Shown here piece after piece: positions 1 through 6,930 of a DNA stretch of 64,000 bases. Every line of letters begins with the position of its first letter. Positions within the stretch are counted from its first letter, which is position 1. A model generated the notes under the pieces. The model saw nothing but the letters and a program-made list of their open reading frames with translations, was not told the DNA's origin and searched no databases. Location of the stretch: NCBI GenBank assembly GCA_040767605.1, contig JAXGOI010000001.1:1488001-1552000 (forward strand), in the 5' to 3' direction. Position numbers and translations under genes: made by a program. The DNA comes from JAXGOI01 sp040767605. Lineage in GTDB: Bacteria; Bacillota; Dehalobacteriia; UBA4068.

Positions 1-138
1 TTTAATATACTGCTGAGAGACGGGTTTTACTTCCGTAGTATTCAGCCGATTCCAAATGGCATTGACCACATAATTTTCGTATTCCTTACGCTTTGTGCGG
101 GATAGGGTGCGAGCGATATAATCAAACCTCTCATCCAT
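1..138 (-). CDS. Partial accessory protein of unknown function (N-terminal 46 residues)
   Basis: An open frame on the minus strand begins with ATG at 138 and runs without a stop to the left edge, so only the N-terminus is present. It starts MDERFDYIARTLSRTKRK and continues with ENYVVNAIWNRL. A G-rich ribosome site lies about 10 bases upstream of the ATG. The gene is divergent from the Xre-type regulator at 281, and the two share a short intergenic region with a palindromic operator candidate. I do not recognise the family. A restriction-type or other accessory enzyme controlled by its neighbour is possible but not shown by the visible residues. Confidence 0.55.
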   Translation of the reverse strand, partial: MDERFDYIARTLSRTKRKEYENYVVNAIWNRLNTTEVKPVSQQYIK

Positions 139-174
139 ATTGTGTGCTACCCCCTCAAGAGATTTTCACACACA

Positions 175-191
175 ATATAATAACATTATAT
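175..191. promoter_or_regulatory. Palindromic operator candidate between divergent genes
   Basis: A perfect inverted repeat, ATATAAT-aac-ATTATAT, lies between the divergent accessory gene and the Xre regulator. The arm sequence recurs in direct orientation at 208-214. Such a site is what a small dimeric Xre repressor would bind, so autoregulation is inferred. AT-rich sequence produces short palindromes by chance, so confidence is limited. Confidence 0.35.
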
Positions 192-280
192 AAAGCTGGT
201 AGCAAACATTATATTAGCACTTTAAGCCAATTTATAGTAAATGCCCTGAGCTTTATACTGTTTGTATTGGAGGGGTGCTG

Positions 281-610
281 ATGGATACAAACAAAACTGT
301 AGGTGGGCGCATTGTTGAGGGGCGCAAACGACTTGGACTTACAAGAGAGAGATTTGCTGAACTAATTGGTGTGTCGGCATATTTCGTCGGACAGATTGAG
401 CGTGGGGTACGCAAGATGAGCTATGAGACGCTCATAAAAATATCTGATTGTCTGCATTTATCCCTCGATTATCTTGTTAAGGGAGAACAACCCGTTCAGG
501 CAAATGAGGAGCTACACCAACTGATTAGTCAATGTACAGCACAAGAAAAGGCACTGCTGCTCGATGTACTCAAAGCTGCAATGCCCCATCTAGGCCAACT
601 CAACAAATAA
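281..610 (+). CDS. Xre/Cro-type helix-turn-helix regulator
   Basis: A 109-residue protein with an N-terminal HTH_3 domain at about residues 8-65 (GRIVEGRKRLGLTRERFAEL, then VSAYFVGQIERG and ISDCLHLSLDYLV). The C-terminal half is short and helical. ATG at 281 is chosen because GGAGGGG lies 6 bases upstream; a GTG two codons earlier overlaps that ribosome site. It is divergent from the gene at 1-138 and convergent with the SymE-like pair. Small Xre proteins of this type usually repress their own promoter and a neighbouring accessory gene; that role is inferred from position. Confidence 0.85.
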   Translation: MDTNKTVGGRIVEGRKRLGLTRERFAELIGVSAYFVGQIERGVRKMSYETLIKISDCLHLSLDYLVKGEQPVQANEELHQLISQCTAQEKALLLDVLKAAMPHLGQLNK

Positions 611-647
611 ATCCCTCGGTAGCTAATCAAAAGCTGTCGGGGGATTT
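609..647 (+). terminator. Hairpin between convergent genes
   Basis: Arms AAATCCCTCGGTAGCT and AGCTGTCGGGGGATTT pair along their full length on the plus strand if three G-U wobbles are allowed. No U-run follows. It sits exactly between the stop of the Xre gene and the stop of the SymE-like gene, so a terminator role is likely but not strong. Confidence 0.4.
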
Positions 648-867
648 ACTCATTTGGGATGATATAAACTTGTTCTTTGTATTCTTCCTCAAGAAGCCGA
701 TGCGCCTCTAAATCCAAATTGACGATAGTGAGCTTGCCATGACTTCCCATACATACAGCAATTCGGCTGTCAGGAGTGAAGCCCTGCTCGACAAGCCACT
801 TGCCAGATAACTCAATAGAGGGTATCCCCTCGCTATTACACCGCACGTTTAACAACCTCACTTTCAA
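646..867 (-). CDS. SymE-like toxin-family protein
   Basis: A 73-residue protein of the SymE/SpoVT-AbrB-like fold. The hallmark core is visible: IELSGKWLVEQGFTPDSR, followed by IAVCMGSHGKLTIVNL. SymE proteins are small, often SOS- or RNA-regulated toxins described as acting on nucleic acid. Start choice: TTG at 867 has GGAGG 8 bases upstream. An ATG in frame at 903 would overlap the upstream gene by 68 bases and has no ribosome site. With the TTG start the overlap is about 32 bases, so translational coupling is likely. It forms a two-gene unit with the small gene at 836-1051 behind one promoter. Toxicity is not shown by sequence. Confidence 0.65.
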   Translation of the reverse strand: MKVRLLNVRCNSEGIPSIELSGKWLVEQGFTPDSRIAVCMGSHGKLTIVNLDLEAHRLLEEEYKEQVYIIPNE

Positions 868-1051
868 GCACGCCACCTCCAAAAACCGATTCATATCTAT
901 CAATCCTGATGTTGCTTGGCTTTGCGCCTACTGCAATTAGCCTGTCTCTTGCGGCGATGGCCTCGTCCTGATTATAGATGTGCAAACCATGAATACGCCG
1001 CTTGTCAAACCTGACGGTTAATATGTATCTATCGCGTGCTGAGTTCGACAT
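836..1051 (-). CDS. Small protein preceding the SymE-like gene
   Basis: A 71-residue protein beginning MSNSARDRYILTVRFDKRR. The middle reads HIYNQDEAIAARDRLIAVGA and the end is VLESEVVKRAV. ATG at 1051 is chosen because AAGGAGG lies 7 bases upstream; an upstream in-frame start has none. The stop overlaps the start region of the SymE-like gene, suggesting coupled expression. The family is not recognised. As the partner gene in a toxin-like pair it could be an antitoxin or simply a co-carried small gene; the sequence does not decide. Confidence 0.6.
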   Translation of the reverse strand: MSNSARDRYILTVRFDKRRIHGLHIYNQDEAIAARDRLIAVGAKPSNIRIDRYESVFGGGVLESEVVKRAV

Positions 1052-1079
1052 AATAATGCCTCCTTCCATATTATGGATA

Positions 1080-1108
1080 ATTATAAATAGCTGATGTGAT
1101 AATGTAAA
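1080..1108 (-). promoter_or_regulatory. Sigma-A promoter of the SymE-like pair
   Basis: On the minus strand TTTACA (1108-1103) and TATAAT (1085-1080) are separated by 17 bases, close to the sigma-A consensus. Transcription would start near 1073 and reach the ribosome site of the gene at 1051. Confidence 0.7.
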
Positions 1109-1257
1109 CGGCTGATTTTGCAACCAATCGCAACACGTCAAAACGCTATTTTCTATCTGATTACGGTATTACGGTTATTGAAAAAGAAAGGCTTGACCAA
1201 TTAATCTACATGTGCTATACTCGCGTTGTTAATGATTTAAGAAAACTTAATATTTAA
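1108..1257 (+). pseudogene. Possible C-terminal coding remnant, 49 codons
   Basis: An open frame without a start codon or ribosome site ends at TAA 1255-1257 and is bounded upstream by an in-frame stop at 1105. It encodes SKRYFLSDYGITVIEKERLD and then QLIYMCYTRVVNDLRKLNI, which looks protein-like. It overlaps a good promoter at 1193-1221. It could be the tail of a mobile-element gene whose front was lost, or chance. The family is not recognised. Confidence 0.25.
1193..1221 (+). promoter_or_regulatory. Sigma-A promoter ahead of a structured leader
   Basis: TTGACC (1193-1198) and TATACT (1216-1221) are 17 bases apart. Transcription would start near 1228, giving a leader of about 180 bases before the coding region at 1406. 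Confidence 0.6.
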
Positions 1258-1370
1258 GTGGCAGTGTAAAAAGACACCTCATCTAGCTAAGGTGAGGTTG
1301 CGGCCCAAGAGTAGATCGTGATTATACTATGAATCTTTTGAGGTTCATGGGTGGTCGCGATTTTTTTATT
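1228..1370 (+). ncRNA. Structured leader or small RNA ending in an intrinsic terminator
   Basis: Downstream of the 1193 promoter there is a small stem (GTGT/ACAC near 1265-1276) and a CCTCA/TGAGG stem near 1277-1297. The same CACCT can alternatively pair with AGGTG. A long hairpin follows, with outer arms 1315-1322 and 1354-1361 and inner arms 1329-1333 and 1344-1348, then seven T residues. The layout is that of a transcription attenuator before the primase-like gene, or of a stand-alone small RNA. No known riboswitch class was recognised. Confidence 0.45.
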
Positions 1371-1405
1371 TCTATACTAAACCAAAATGTAAAGGAGAAA
1401 CAAAA

Positions 1406-1777
1406 ATGAGCAAGAAGAAAGCGCTTAACCCCACAGGTAGCAGTATCATCGGGCAACCATCGGCAGAGGTATTAAAAATTCCGCAGACAGAATATTTGTT
1501 ATCACTTACTGCAAAACATGATAAGTTCAAAGACCAGCTTGGCAAGGCATATGTACGCTTTAAAACAAAGGGACATTTTGAAATACACCCTCTACGAAGC
1601 GAGGCTTACAAAAACTATCTAATACATGAGTTGTATCTGGTTCATAAAGATAAAATTAACCGAGGAGCTGTAGAGAGCGTCATAACTATAATAGATAGTG
1701 AAATTATTTCTACTGACGTAGTTCACGAACTCCATATTCGAGTAGCCAAGCAGGACAATAGTCAAGGAATCTTTTAG
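1406..1777 (+). pseudogene. Truncated primase/helicase-like protein of a mobile element
   Basis: The ATG follows AAAGGAGA at a good distance. The protein (123 residues before a stop) resembles the N-terminal region of large phage/plasmid primase-helicase proteins: YVRFKTKGHFEIHPLRSEAY, then IDSEIISTDVVHELHIRVAK and QDNS. In that family a conserved stretch beginning with an aromatic-rich I-Y-Y/I-D-L segment should follow and be succeeded by a helicase domain; here the frame diverges at QDNS and ends four residues later. The gene is therefore broken near 1757-1760, where another truncated gene begins. Family assignment rests on remembered pattern, not on a search. Confidence 0.6.
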
Positions 1778-2534
1778 GGTTGAGAAAATTAAGCCAACTT
1801 TACTGGTGCAGGATTTGGATATGACCCCGGCATTAAAAAGTGAGGCAAAAGAGTATAAAATTTCCCCAAACAAAATGAGCTTTATAGAAAAAATAGTTGA
1901 TATTAGACCCAACCTAGACTTAAAAATGCTATCACAGCTATCAATTAAAGAGCTTATAAGCCTTATAGAAGAATCAGAACTCAAGCTGGAGGATCTAGTA
2001 GAAACCCAGGGGTTTATACAGCATAAAGGAAATACGGGAAAATCTTTGGGGCAATCTTCCGAGGGATTTCCAGAAAGGGATAAAAGCAGTTTAATAACCG
2101 TAGAAAGAGCCAAAGAAATAGCGCTGAAACTTATTGAAGGCGGTAAAATAGTAAAAGTAGAGTTTGAGCAAGATGACAATGAAGCTGAATATGAAATAGA
2201 AATAATTTGGGATAATCTTAAACACGAAATTGAAATTGATGCCTACACCGGAAAAGTTAAGGAGCATAAAACTAAAAAAATAAACAGCGCCGACAATAAG
2301 CCTGAAATTAAAAATTCCGAAAAAGAAATACTCTTGGCAGAAGAGGCCAGGAATATAGCTTTAAAGGTAGCCGGCGGAGGGAGAGTTATTGATATTGAAT
2401 TAGAGATTGAGGGTGATAAAGCGGAGTATGAGGTTGAAATAATAAAGGATAATGAAAAGCACGAGGTGGAAATTGATGCCTATACCGGAGAGATTTTAGA
2501 CCATGAAATCGAAACAATAAAGAAGATCGAATAA
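1746..2534 (+). pseudogene. 5'-truncated protein with two PepSY repeats
   Basis: From GTG 1806 the product would be 242 residues, but that codon has no ribosome site, and the same frame is open and protein-like back to 1746 without a usable start. The first part (SPNKMSFIEKIVDIRPNLDL, then LSIKELISLIEE) resembles the segment after the membrane helix in clostridial anti-sigma/RsgI-like proteins. Two PepSY-like repeats follow, at about 95-160 and 180-240 of the 242-residue form, each ending in HE(I/V)EIDAYTG. PepSY domains are usually extracytoplasmic, yet no signal or membrane segment is present. The N-terminus was therefore probably lost at the junction near 1760. Confidence 0.55.
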
Positions 2535-2766
2535 AAAGATAATAATTAAAAAGGATAAGAGCAGGGTTAAAAAAAGGAAAACTTTTCAAATAAAGCAAAG
2601 ATATTTTGGGTAAAGCAAAGTTTTTATAAATAGAGTAAAATTTTTTAAATAGAGTAAATATATTTTTAGTTATAGTGAGGATTTTTTAAATGAGGGAGGA
2701 AATATAAAGCGAAGGCAATGCCAATGTGTATACAGGCAAAGTTTTATGGGAGTTCATTTTAAGACA
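2535..2766. other. AT-rich spacer with degenerate repeats
   Basis: No coding potential is seen. It contains two copies of TAAAGCAAAG near 2592 and 2612, and two copies of AAATAGAGTAAA near 2628 and 2647. It separates the truncated PepSY gene from the terminator at 2767 and from the serC promoter further on. Confidence 0.4.
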
Positions 2767-2812
2767 AACCCTTGATATGCCTATATTTAGGCCTATCAGG
2801 GGTTATTTTTTT
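2767..2812 (+). terminator. Intrinsic terminator
   Basis: Arms AACCCTTGATA and TATCAGGGGTT (one G-U pair) enclose a short loop and are followed by ATTTTTTT. It closes transcription from the left before the serC promoter. Confidence 0.7.
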
Positions 2813-2971
2813 AGCGGCTTTTGTTTGGTTTTATAAAATAATATATGCAGCCTGAATTTTCCCTCTGCGCCTGTTTTATATTTTACTTTTCTGCCTTCAG
2901 GGCTGTTTTCCCGCCATTAAAAATATAAAGAAAAAAGCAGCACTTTAGGGGTTTTTTGCCTTAGGGTTTAA

Positions 2972-3000
2972 TTGACACTCTTGAGATAAAACAGTATAAT
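2972..3000 (+). promoter_or_regulatory. Consensus sigma-A promoter of serC-serA
   Basis: TTGACA (2972-2977) and TATAAT (2995-3000) both match the consensus at all six positions with a 17-base spacer. The start point would lie near 3007, about 50 bases before serC. Confidence 0.85.
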
Positions 3001-3056
3001 TAACTTGGGTTTCGATTTTATAGCAAGAAGAAAAGATCAGGTAAAGGGGAATGAAT

Positions 3057-4142
3057 ATGGCTCAAAAACGCGTTTATAATTTTTCTGCAGGCCCTTCCAT
3101 GCTTCCGCTGGAAGTGCTTATCCGTGCCCGGGAAGAAATTACGAATTACGGCGGCTCCGGCATGTCCGTTATGGAAATGAGCCACCGATCTAAAATCTTT
3201 GATCAGATCTTTCAGGATACTCAGGCTAAATTTCGCCGTTTAATGAATGTTCCTGAGGGTTATGATGTGCTCTTCCTGCAAGGGGGCGCTACATCTCAGT
3301 TTTCCATGGTTCCTCTTAATTTAATCGGCAAGACGGGTAAGGCGGATTATGCCGTAACCGGCAATTTTTCCAACCTTGCTTATAAAGAGGCCAAGAAATA
3401 CGGGGAGATCAGTATTGCTGCCAGTTCCGAGGATAAAAACCACACTTATATCCCGCCTCAAAGCGCATTGAAGCTGAACCCGGAAGCCAGCTATTTTCAC
3501 TATTGCGCCAATAATACCATTTATGGAACCGAGTGGCAGTATATACCCGAAACAGGCAGCGTGCCGCTGGTTTGCGATATGTCTTCAAATATTCTCTCCA
3601 GGCCGGTGGATATTTCCAAATACGGCATCATATATGCCGGCGCACAGAAAAACATGGCCCCGGCAGGGCTTACCGTGGTTATTGTAAAGCAGGAGCTTGC
3701 CGGGAACGAATTGCCCTATACGCCGGTAATGATGAGCTATAAAACCGCGATGAATAAAGGCTCAATGTATAATACCCCGCCCTGCTGGTGTATTTATATT
3801 CTGGGATTGGTGCTGGATTGGCTGGAAAGCCTCGGCGGTATTCCGGCAATGGAAGCCATTAAGAACAAAAAGGCCGCCATGCTCTATGATGTGCTGGATG
3901 CCTCCCGGATGTTTATCGCTCCCGCCCAGCCCGGCTCCCGCTCCGATATGAATGTGGTATTCCGCACAGAATCTGAAGAGCTTGATGCCAAGTTTATTAA
4001 AGAAGCCGCCGCAGCAGACCTTATAACCATAAAAGGCCACCGTAATGTGGGGGGAATGCGGGCATCTATTTACAATGCTATGCCTATAGAGGGTGTTGAG
4101 CGCCTTTGCGATTTCATCCGGGCATTTGAAAAGAACAATTAA
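3057..4142 (+). CDS. serC: Phosphoserine aminotransferase
   Basis: SerC converts 3-phosphohydroxypyruvate and glutamate to phosphoserine in serine synthesis and is PLP-dependent. The 361-residue protein has the family N-terminus (YNFSAGPSMLP), the glycine-rich LQGGATSQF segment, and IIYAGAQKN, which places the PLP lysine at residue 198. ATG at 3057 is preferred over the ATG two codons earlier because AAAGGGG is correctly spaced only for 3057. It is followed 16 bases later by serA, and the pair is transcribed from the consensus promoter at 2972 and closed by the hairpin at 5406. phosphoserine phosphatase is not in the window. Confidence 0.95.
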   Translation: MAQKRVYNFSAGPSMLPLEVLIRAREEITNYGGSGMSVMEMSHRSKIFDQIFQDTQAKFRRLMNVPEGYDVLFLQGGATSQFSMVPLNLIGKTGKADYAVTGNFSNLAYKEAKKYGEISIAASSEDKNHTYIPPQSALKLNPEASYFHYCANNTIYGTEWQYIPETGSVPLVCDMSSNILSRPVDISKYGIIYAGAQKNMAPAGLTVVIVKQELAGNELPYTPVMMSYKTAMNKGSMYNTPPCWCIYILGLVLDWLESLGGIPAMEAIKNKKAAMLYDVLDASRMFIAPAQPGSRSDMNVVFRTESEELDAKFIKEAAAADLITIKGHRNVGGMRASIYNAMPIEGVERLCDFIRAFEKNN

Positions 4143-4158
4143 GCGGAGGTAAAAACCT

Positions 4159-5328
4159 GTGTATAAAATAAAAACATTTAATAAAATTTCCCCTGTCGGT
4201 TTGGCAGAGCTTGAGGGGCCCAACTTTATAGTGGGCAGCGATATAACGGAGGAAGACGGAATTCTTGTCCGCTCCGCCCAAATGCATGATTATGAATTCC
4301 CCGAATCTCTTCGGGCCATAGCCAGAGCAGGCGCCGGCACTAATAATATTCCCGTTGCCAAATGCTCGGAGGCTGGGATTGCGGTATTTAATACCCCGGG
4401 TGCAAATGCAAACGCCGTTAAAGAGCTGGCGGTTTGCGCCCTTTTAATTGCCTCCCGGAATGTGGTCGGCGGCTCCGAGTGGGTTCGCAATGAGGCGCAG
4501 GCCGGGGCTGATGTGCCTGCCGTAGTGGAAAAGGGCAAGTCTGCTTTTATCGGCCCAGAGCTGCTGGGTAAAACCCTTGGGGTTATCGGCCTTGGCGCCA
4601 TTGGCGCCCAGGTGGCAAATATTGCCACAAAGCTGGGGATGACAGTATATGGTTATGACCCTTTCTTATCGGTGGAATCTGCCCTGACTCTTTCCAGATC
4701 GGTATGCCGAGTTCTTGATCTTTCCTTCCTGTATAAAAACTGTGATTATATCACCCTGCATTTGCCCCTTGCCAGCAGCACCCGGGAAACCCTGGATAAA
4801 GCGGCATTTGAGCAAATGAAAACGGGAGTGCGCATTGTGAACCTTGCCCGGGGCGAGCTGGTTAATGACGATGATATGATTGCCGCCCTTAATGAGGGAA
4901 AGGTAGCCTGTTATGTTACGGATTTCCCCAATAATAAAATTACCCTGGCTAAAAATGTGGTGGCCATTCCCCATTTAGGAGCCTCGAGCCCCGAAAGTGA
5001 GGAAAACTGTGCCGTTATGGCGGCCATGGAGCTTAAGGATTATCTGGAAAAGGGGAATATCCTGAATTCTGTAAATCTGCCTACGGTTCAGCAGGAATGC
5101 AGCGGTGTGGAGCGCTTATGCATTATTCACCGGAATATTACCAATATGCTTGCCTCCGTTACTTCGCTATTGTCTAAAGATGGGGTGAATGTGGAAAATA
5201 TGACAAATAAATCCAAGGGAGAGTATGCCTATACTTTGGTTGATGTCAATACCGAGGTTAATAGAGAAACTATTGACCATATCCGGGATATTGAGGGTAT
5301 TCTCCGTGTACGCCTTATTAAAATTTAA
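4159..5328 (+). CDS. serA: D-3-phosphoglycerate dehydrogenase
   Basis: SerA oxidises 3-phosphoglycerate to phosphohydroxypyruvate, the first step of serine synthesis, using NAD. The 389-residue protein has the NAD-binding motif (TLGVIGLGAIGAQVANIA), the family signature VRIVNLARGELVNDDDM with the catalytic Arg, and HLGASSPESEENC with the catalytic His. A C-terminal ACT domain covers about residues 320-389 (NITNMLASVTSLLSKDGVNV). This is the compact form that lacks the extra regulatory domain of some bacilli. GTG at 4159 follows GCGGAGG. It forms an operon with serC; the ACT domain suggests feedback control by serine. Confidence 0.95.
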   Translation: MYKIKTFNKISPVGLAELEGPNFIVGSDITEEDGILVRSAQMHDYEFPESLRAIARAGAGTNNIPVAKCSEAGIAVFNTPGANANAVKELAVCALLIASRNVVGGSEWVRNEAQAGADVPAVVEKGKSAFIGPELLGKTLGVIGLGAIGAQVANIATKLGMTVYGYDPFLSVESALTLSRSVCRVLDLSFLYKNCDYITLHLPLASSTRETLDKAAFEQMKTGVRIVNLARGELVNDDDMIAALNEGKVACYVTDFPNNKITLAKNVVAIPHLGASSPESEENCAVMAAMELKDYLEKGNILNSVNLPTVQQECSGVERLCIIHRNITNMLASVTSLLSKDGVNVENMTNKSKGEYAYTLVDVNTEVNRETIDHIRDIEGILRVRLIKI

Positions 5329-5405
5329 AATACTTGCAATTTCGGCCCCTAAAGATTTTATAATGCAAATATTTGCGGCCGGCCTCAATTACTAATTTAA
5401 AGCTT

Positions 5406-5450
5406 AAACCCCTAAAAGCGCTTTAAAGCTGCTTTTAGGGGTTTAATTTT
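5406..5450 (+). terminator. Terminator of serC-serA
   Basis: AAACCCCTAAAAGC and GCTTTTAGGGGTTT form a 14-bp perfect stem, followed by AATTTTAATT. Confidence 0.85.
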
Positions 5451-5466
5451 AATTATTATGTTTTAT

Positions 5467-5488
5467 TCCCCGGCGCTTAAGCGCCGGG
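5467..5488. terminator. Perfect 22-bp GC-rich palindrome
   Basis: CCCCGGCGCTT is followed directly by its exact inverse complement. It lies just beyond the stop of the minus-strand DUF1540 gene and may terminate that gene; only a weak T-run follows on either strand. Confidence 0.55.
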
Positions 5489-5495
5489 GAATATT

Positions 5496-5666
5496 TTAGT
5501 GCTTAATCTGGAAGGATAAACAGTCGGTGCATTGCTCCATCTGGGGATTGCTTTCATGGGTGCCTACGGTAATATTATCCAGGGTACAATAATTCCTGCT
5601 CCCATGATGATATTTGCATTGATGAACAGTGCAATTAATGCATTCATTTAAATTTCCGCTATCCAT
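5496..5666 (-). CDS. DUF1540 cysteine-rich mini-protein
   Basis: A 56-residue protein reading MDSGNLNECINCTVHQCKYH and so on, with the DUF1540 spacing of cysteines: C9, C12, C17, C27, C46 and C49, and the ending QCTDCLSF. ATG at 5666 follows GGAGG at 6 bases. DUF1540 proteins are small, probably metal-binding, and common in spore-forming Clostridia; their role is not established. It stands alone on the minus strand between two hairpins. Confidence 0.85.
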   Translation of the reverse strand: MDSGNLNECINCTVHQCKYHHGSRNYCTLDNITVGTHESNPQMEQCTDCLSFQIKH

Positions 5667-5731
5667 AAAAATACCTCCGTATATTAAATTTCCTTTTTAT
5701 CTTCCCCATTGTTAATTGGAATATTCATATT

Positions 5732-5775
5732 AAAAAAATAAAAGCCCCAAACTTTTAGGCCCGGGGCTTTTATTT
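5732..5775. terminator. Bidirectional terminator after the CAP protein gene
   Basis: AAAAGCCCC (5740-5748) and GGGGCTTTT (5763-5771) pair. T-rich tracts follow on both strands. It ends the minus-strand CAP gene one base after its stop region and insulates the DUF1540 gene. Confidence 0.8.
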
Positions 5776-6666
5776 TTATTTACCAATAAACATTTGAGTT
5801 ATGTAAAGACTGCCGTTTGCCTTTTGCACTATACCAAGGCCAATATGGGTAAAGGAAGAATTTAAAATATTGGCTTTATGCCCCGGGGAATTCATCAGGG
5901 CTATATGGGCTTTTTCTACGCTGCTGTTTAGAGCAATATTTTCTCCCGCTGTTGAATAGCTGATGCCAAAGCCCTTCATCATCTCAAAGGGAGTGCCGTA
6001 GGTGGGAGAATTATGGTCAAAATAGTTTTTATCCAGCATATCCTGAGATTTTATTCTTGCCACCTTGCTTAAAGTGGAATCCGCCGTTAAGGTGGATAAA
6101 CCGGCTTTAGTCCTTTCTCCGTTTACCAGGCTAAGCATTTCCCTTTCCATGGCGCTTAAACTTGCTTGGGTGGGAGCAGGAGCAGGGTTTTGCGGCTTTT
6201 TCTCTTCTTCAGGGGGTGTTGGGGCCGGTTTGGAGGGCTCATTGGGCGCAGGCTCTAAAACCGGTGTTTTAGCGGGTAATTTAGGGAGCTTAAAATTATT
6301 ATTGCCCCCTTGCTGATTAATTAATTGAAAGAGCCCGGAAACGCTTAGTTTTTCTCCCAAAAGCCTATTTAATAAAGAATTTTTTGCTAAATCGGCATTG
6401 CAAATTCCTAATTTATTGCTGCAATTGCTATTTGTAAGTTCTTTACCGCAAAACAGGCATTCATCTGTGCCGTTACAAAGAAGGCTCTCTATGGAATCTG
6501 TTTGGCATTGGCCGCTTAAAAGGCATTGTACTTGGGCATTTAAAGTGTTAAACTGAGATGAGCAGTTTTGGGCCGCGGCGGCCGGCGAGGCGGCGGCTGC
6601 CAGGATAAAAAGGCTTCCCATTAAAGCGATTACCGTTGTATATAGTTTACTGTGTTTAAAACTCAT
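5776..6666 (-). CDS. Secreted cysteine-rich CAP-domain (YkwD-like) protein
   Basis: A 296-residue protein with a clear signal peptide (about residues 1-32, ending SPAAAAQ). The mature N-terminal segment has eight cysteines within about 65 residues. A proline-rich linker follows (PNEPSKPAPTPPEEE). The C-terminal CAP domain at about 170-296 has MLSLVNGERTKAGLSTL, YFDHNSPTYGTPFEMM, GENIALNSS and LMNSPGHKANILNSSFTHIG. ATG at 6666 is chosen with GGAGG 8 bases upstream; a TTG two codons earlier is also possible. CAP proteins of bacteria act outside the cell and their biochemical role is unclear. The even cysteine number suggests disulphides or metal binding, unusual for this family. Confidence 0.88.
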   Translation of the reverse strand: MSFKHSKLYTTVIALMGSLFILAAAASPAAAAQNCSSQFNTLNAQVQCLLSGQCQTDSIESLLCNGTDECLFCGKELTNSNCSNKLGICNADLAKNSLLNRLLGEKLSVSGLFQLINQQGGNNNFKLPKLPAKTPVLEPAPNEPSKPAPTPPEEEKKPQNPAPAPTQASLSAMEREMLSLVNGERTKAGLSTLTADSTLSKVARIKSQDMLDKNYFDHNSPTYGTPFEMMKGFGISYSTAGENIALNSSVEKAHIALMNSPGHKANILNSSFTHIGLGIVQKANGSLYITQMFIGK

Positions 6667-6930
6667 AGGCAAATCCTCCGATTTCTTTTTTTACTAAACT
6701 AAAAAGCCTAGCATGTTTATATGTTACATCAGCCCTTTGGCATGAGCAAACAAATAGGGAATTATTACCTTGGCAATAAATGGGGGCCCGTTATTAAGCA
6801 GGCTTATTTTTTTAAACCCCTTGCCTAATAGGCGCTCTTAGGGTATTATTAAGATGTTATAGTATAGTTGTTCCCTAGGGTATGAAACTAACTGCGATTT
6901 TACGCATATATTTAAGGGGGAAAGAGAGCA

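Noticed and set aside
93..281. Open frame on the plus strand overlapping the start of the divergent gene
   Set aside because: It has no ribosome site and lies opposite the better-supported minus-strand gene and its regulatory region.
1315..1367. Resemblance of GGGTGGTCGCG plus T-run to a T-box antiterminator
   Set aside because: The conserved AGGGTGGNACCGCG core is incomplete, the leader is too short for a T-box, and the downstream gene is not an aminoacyl-tRNA synthetase or amino-acid gene.
1619..2179. Long minus-strand open frame opposite the PepSY gene
   Set aside because: Its composition is a serine-rich shadow of the real coding strand, and it has no ribosome site.
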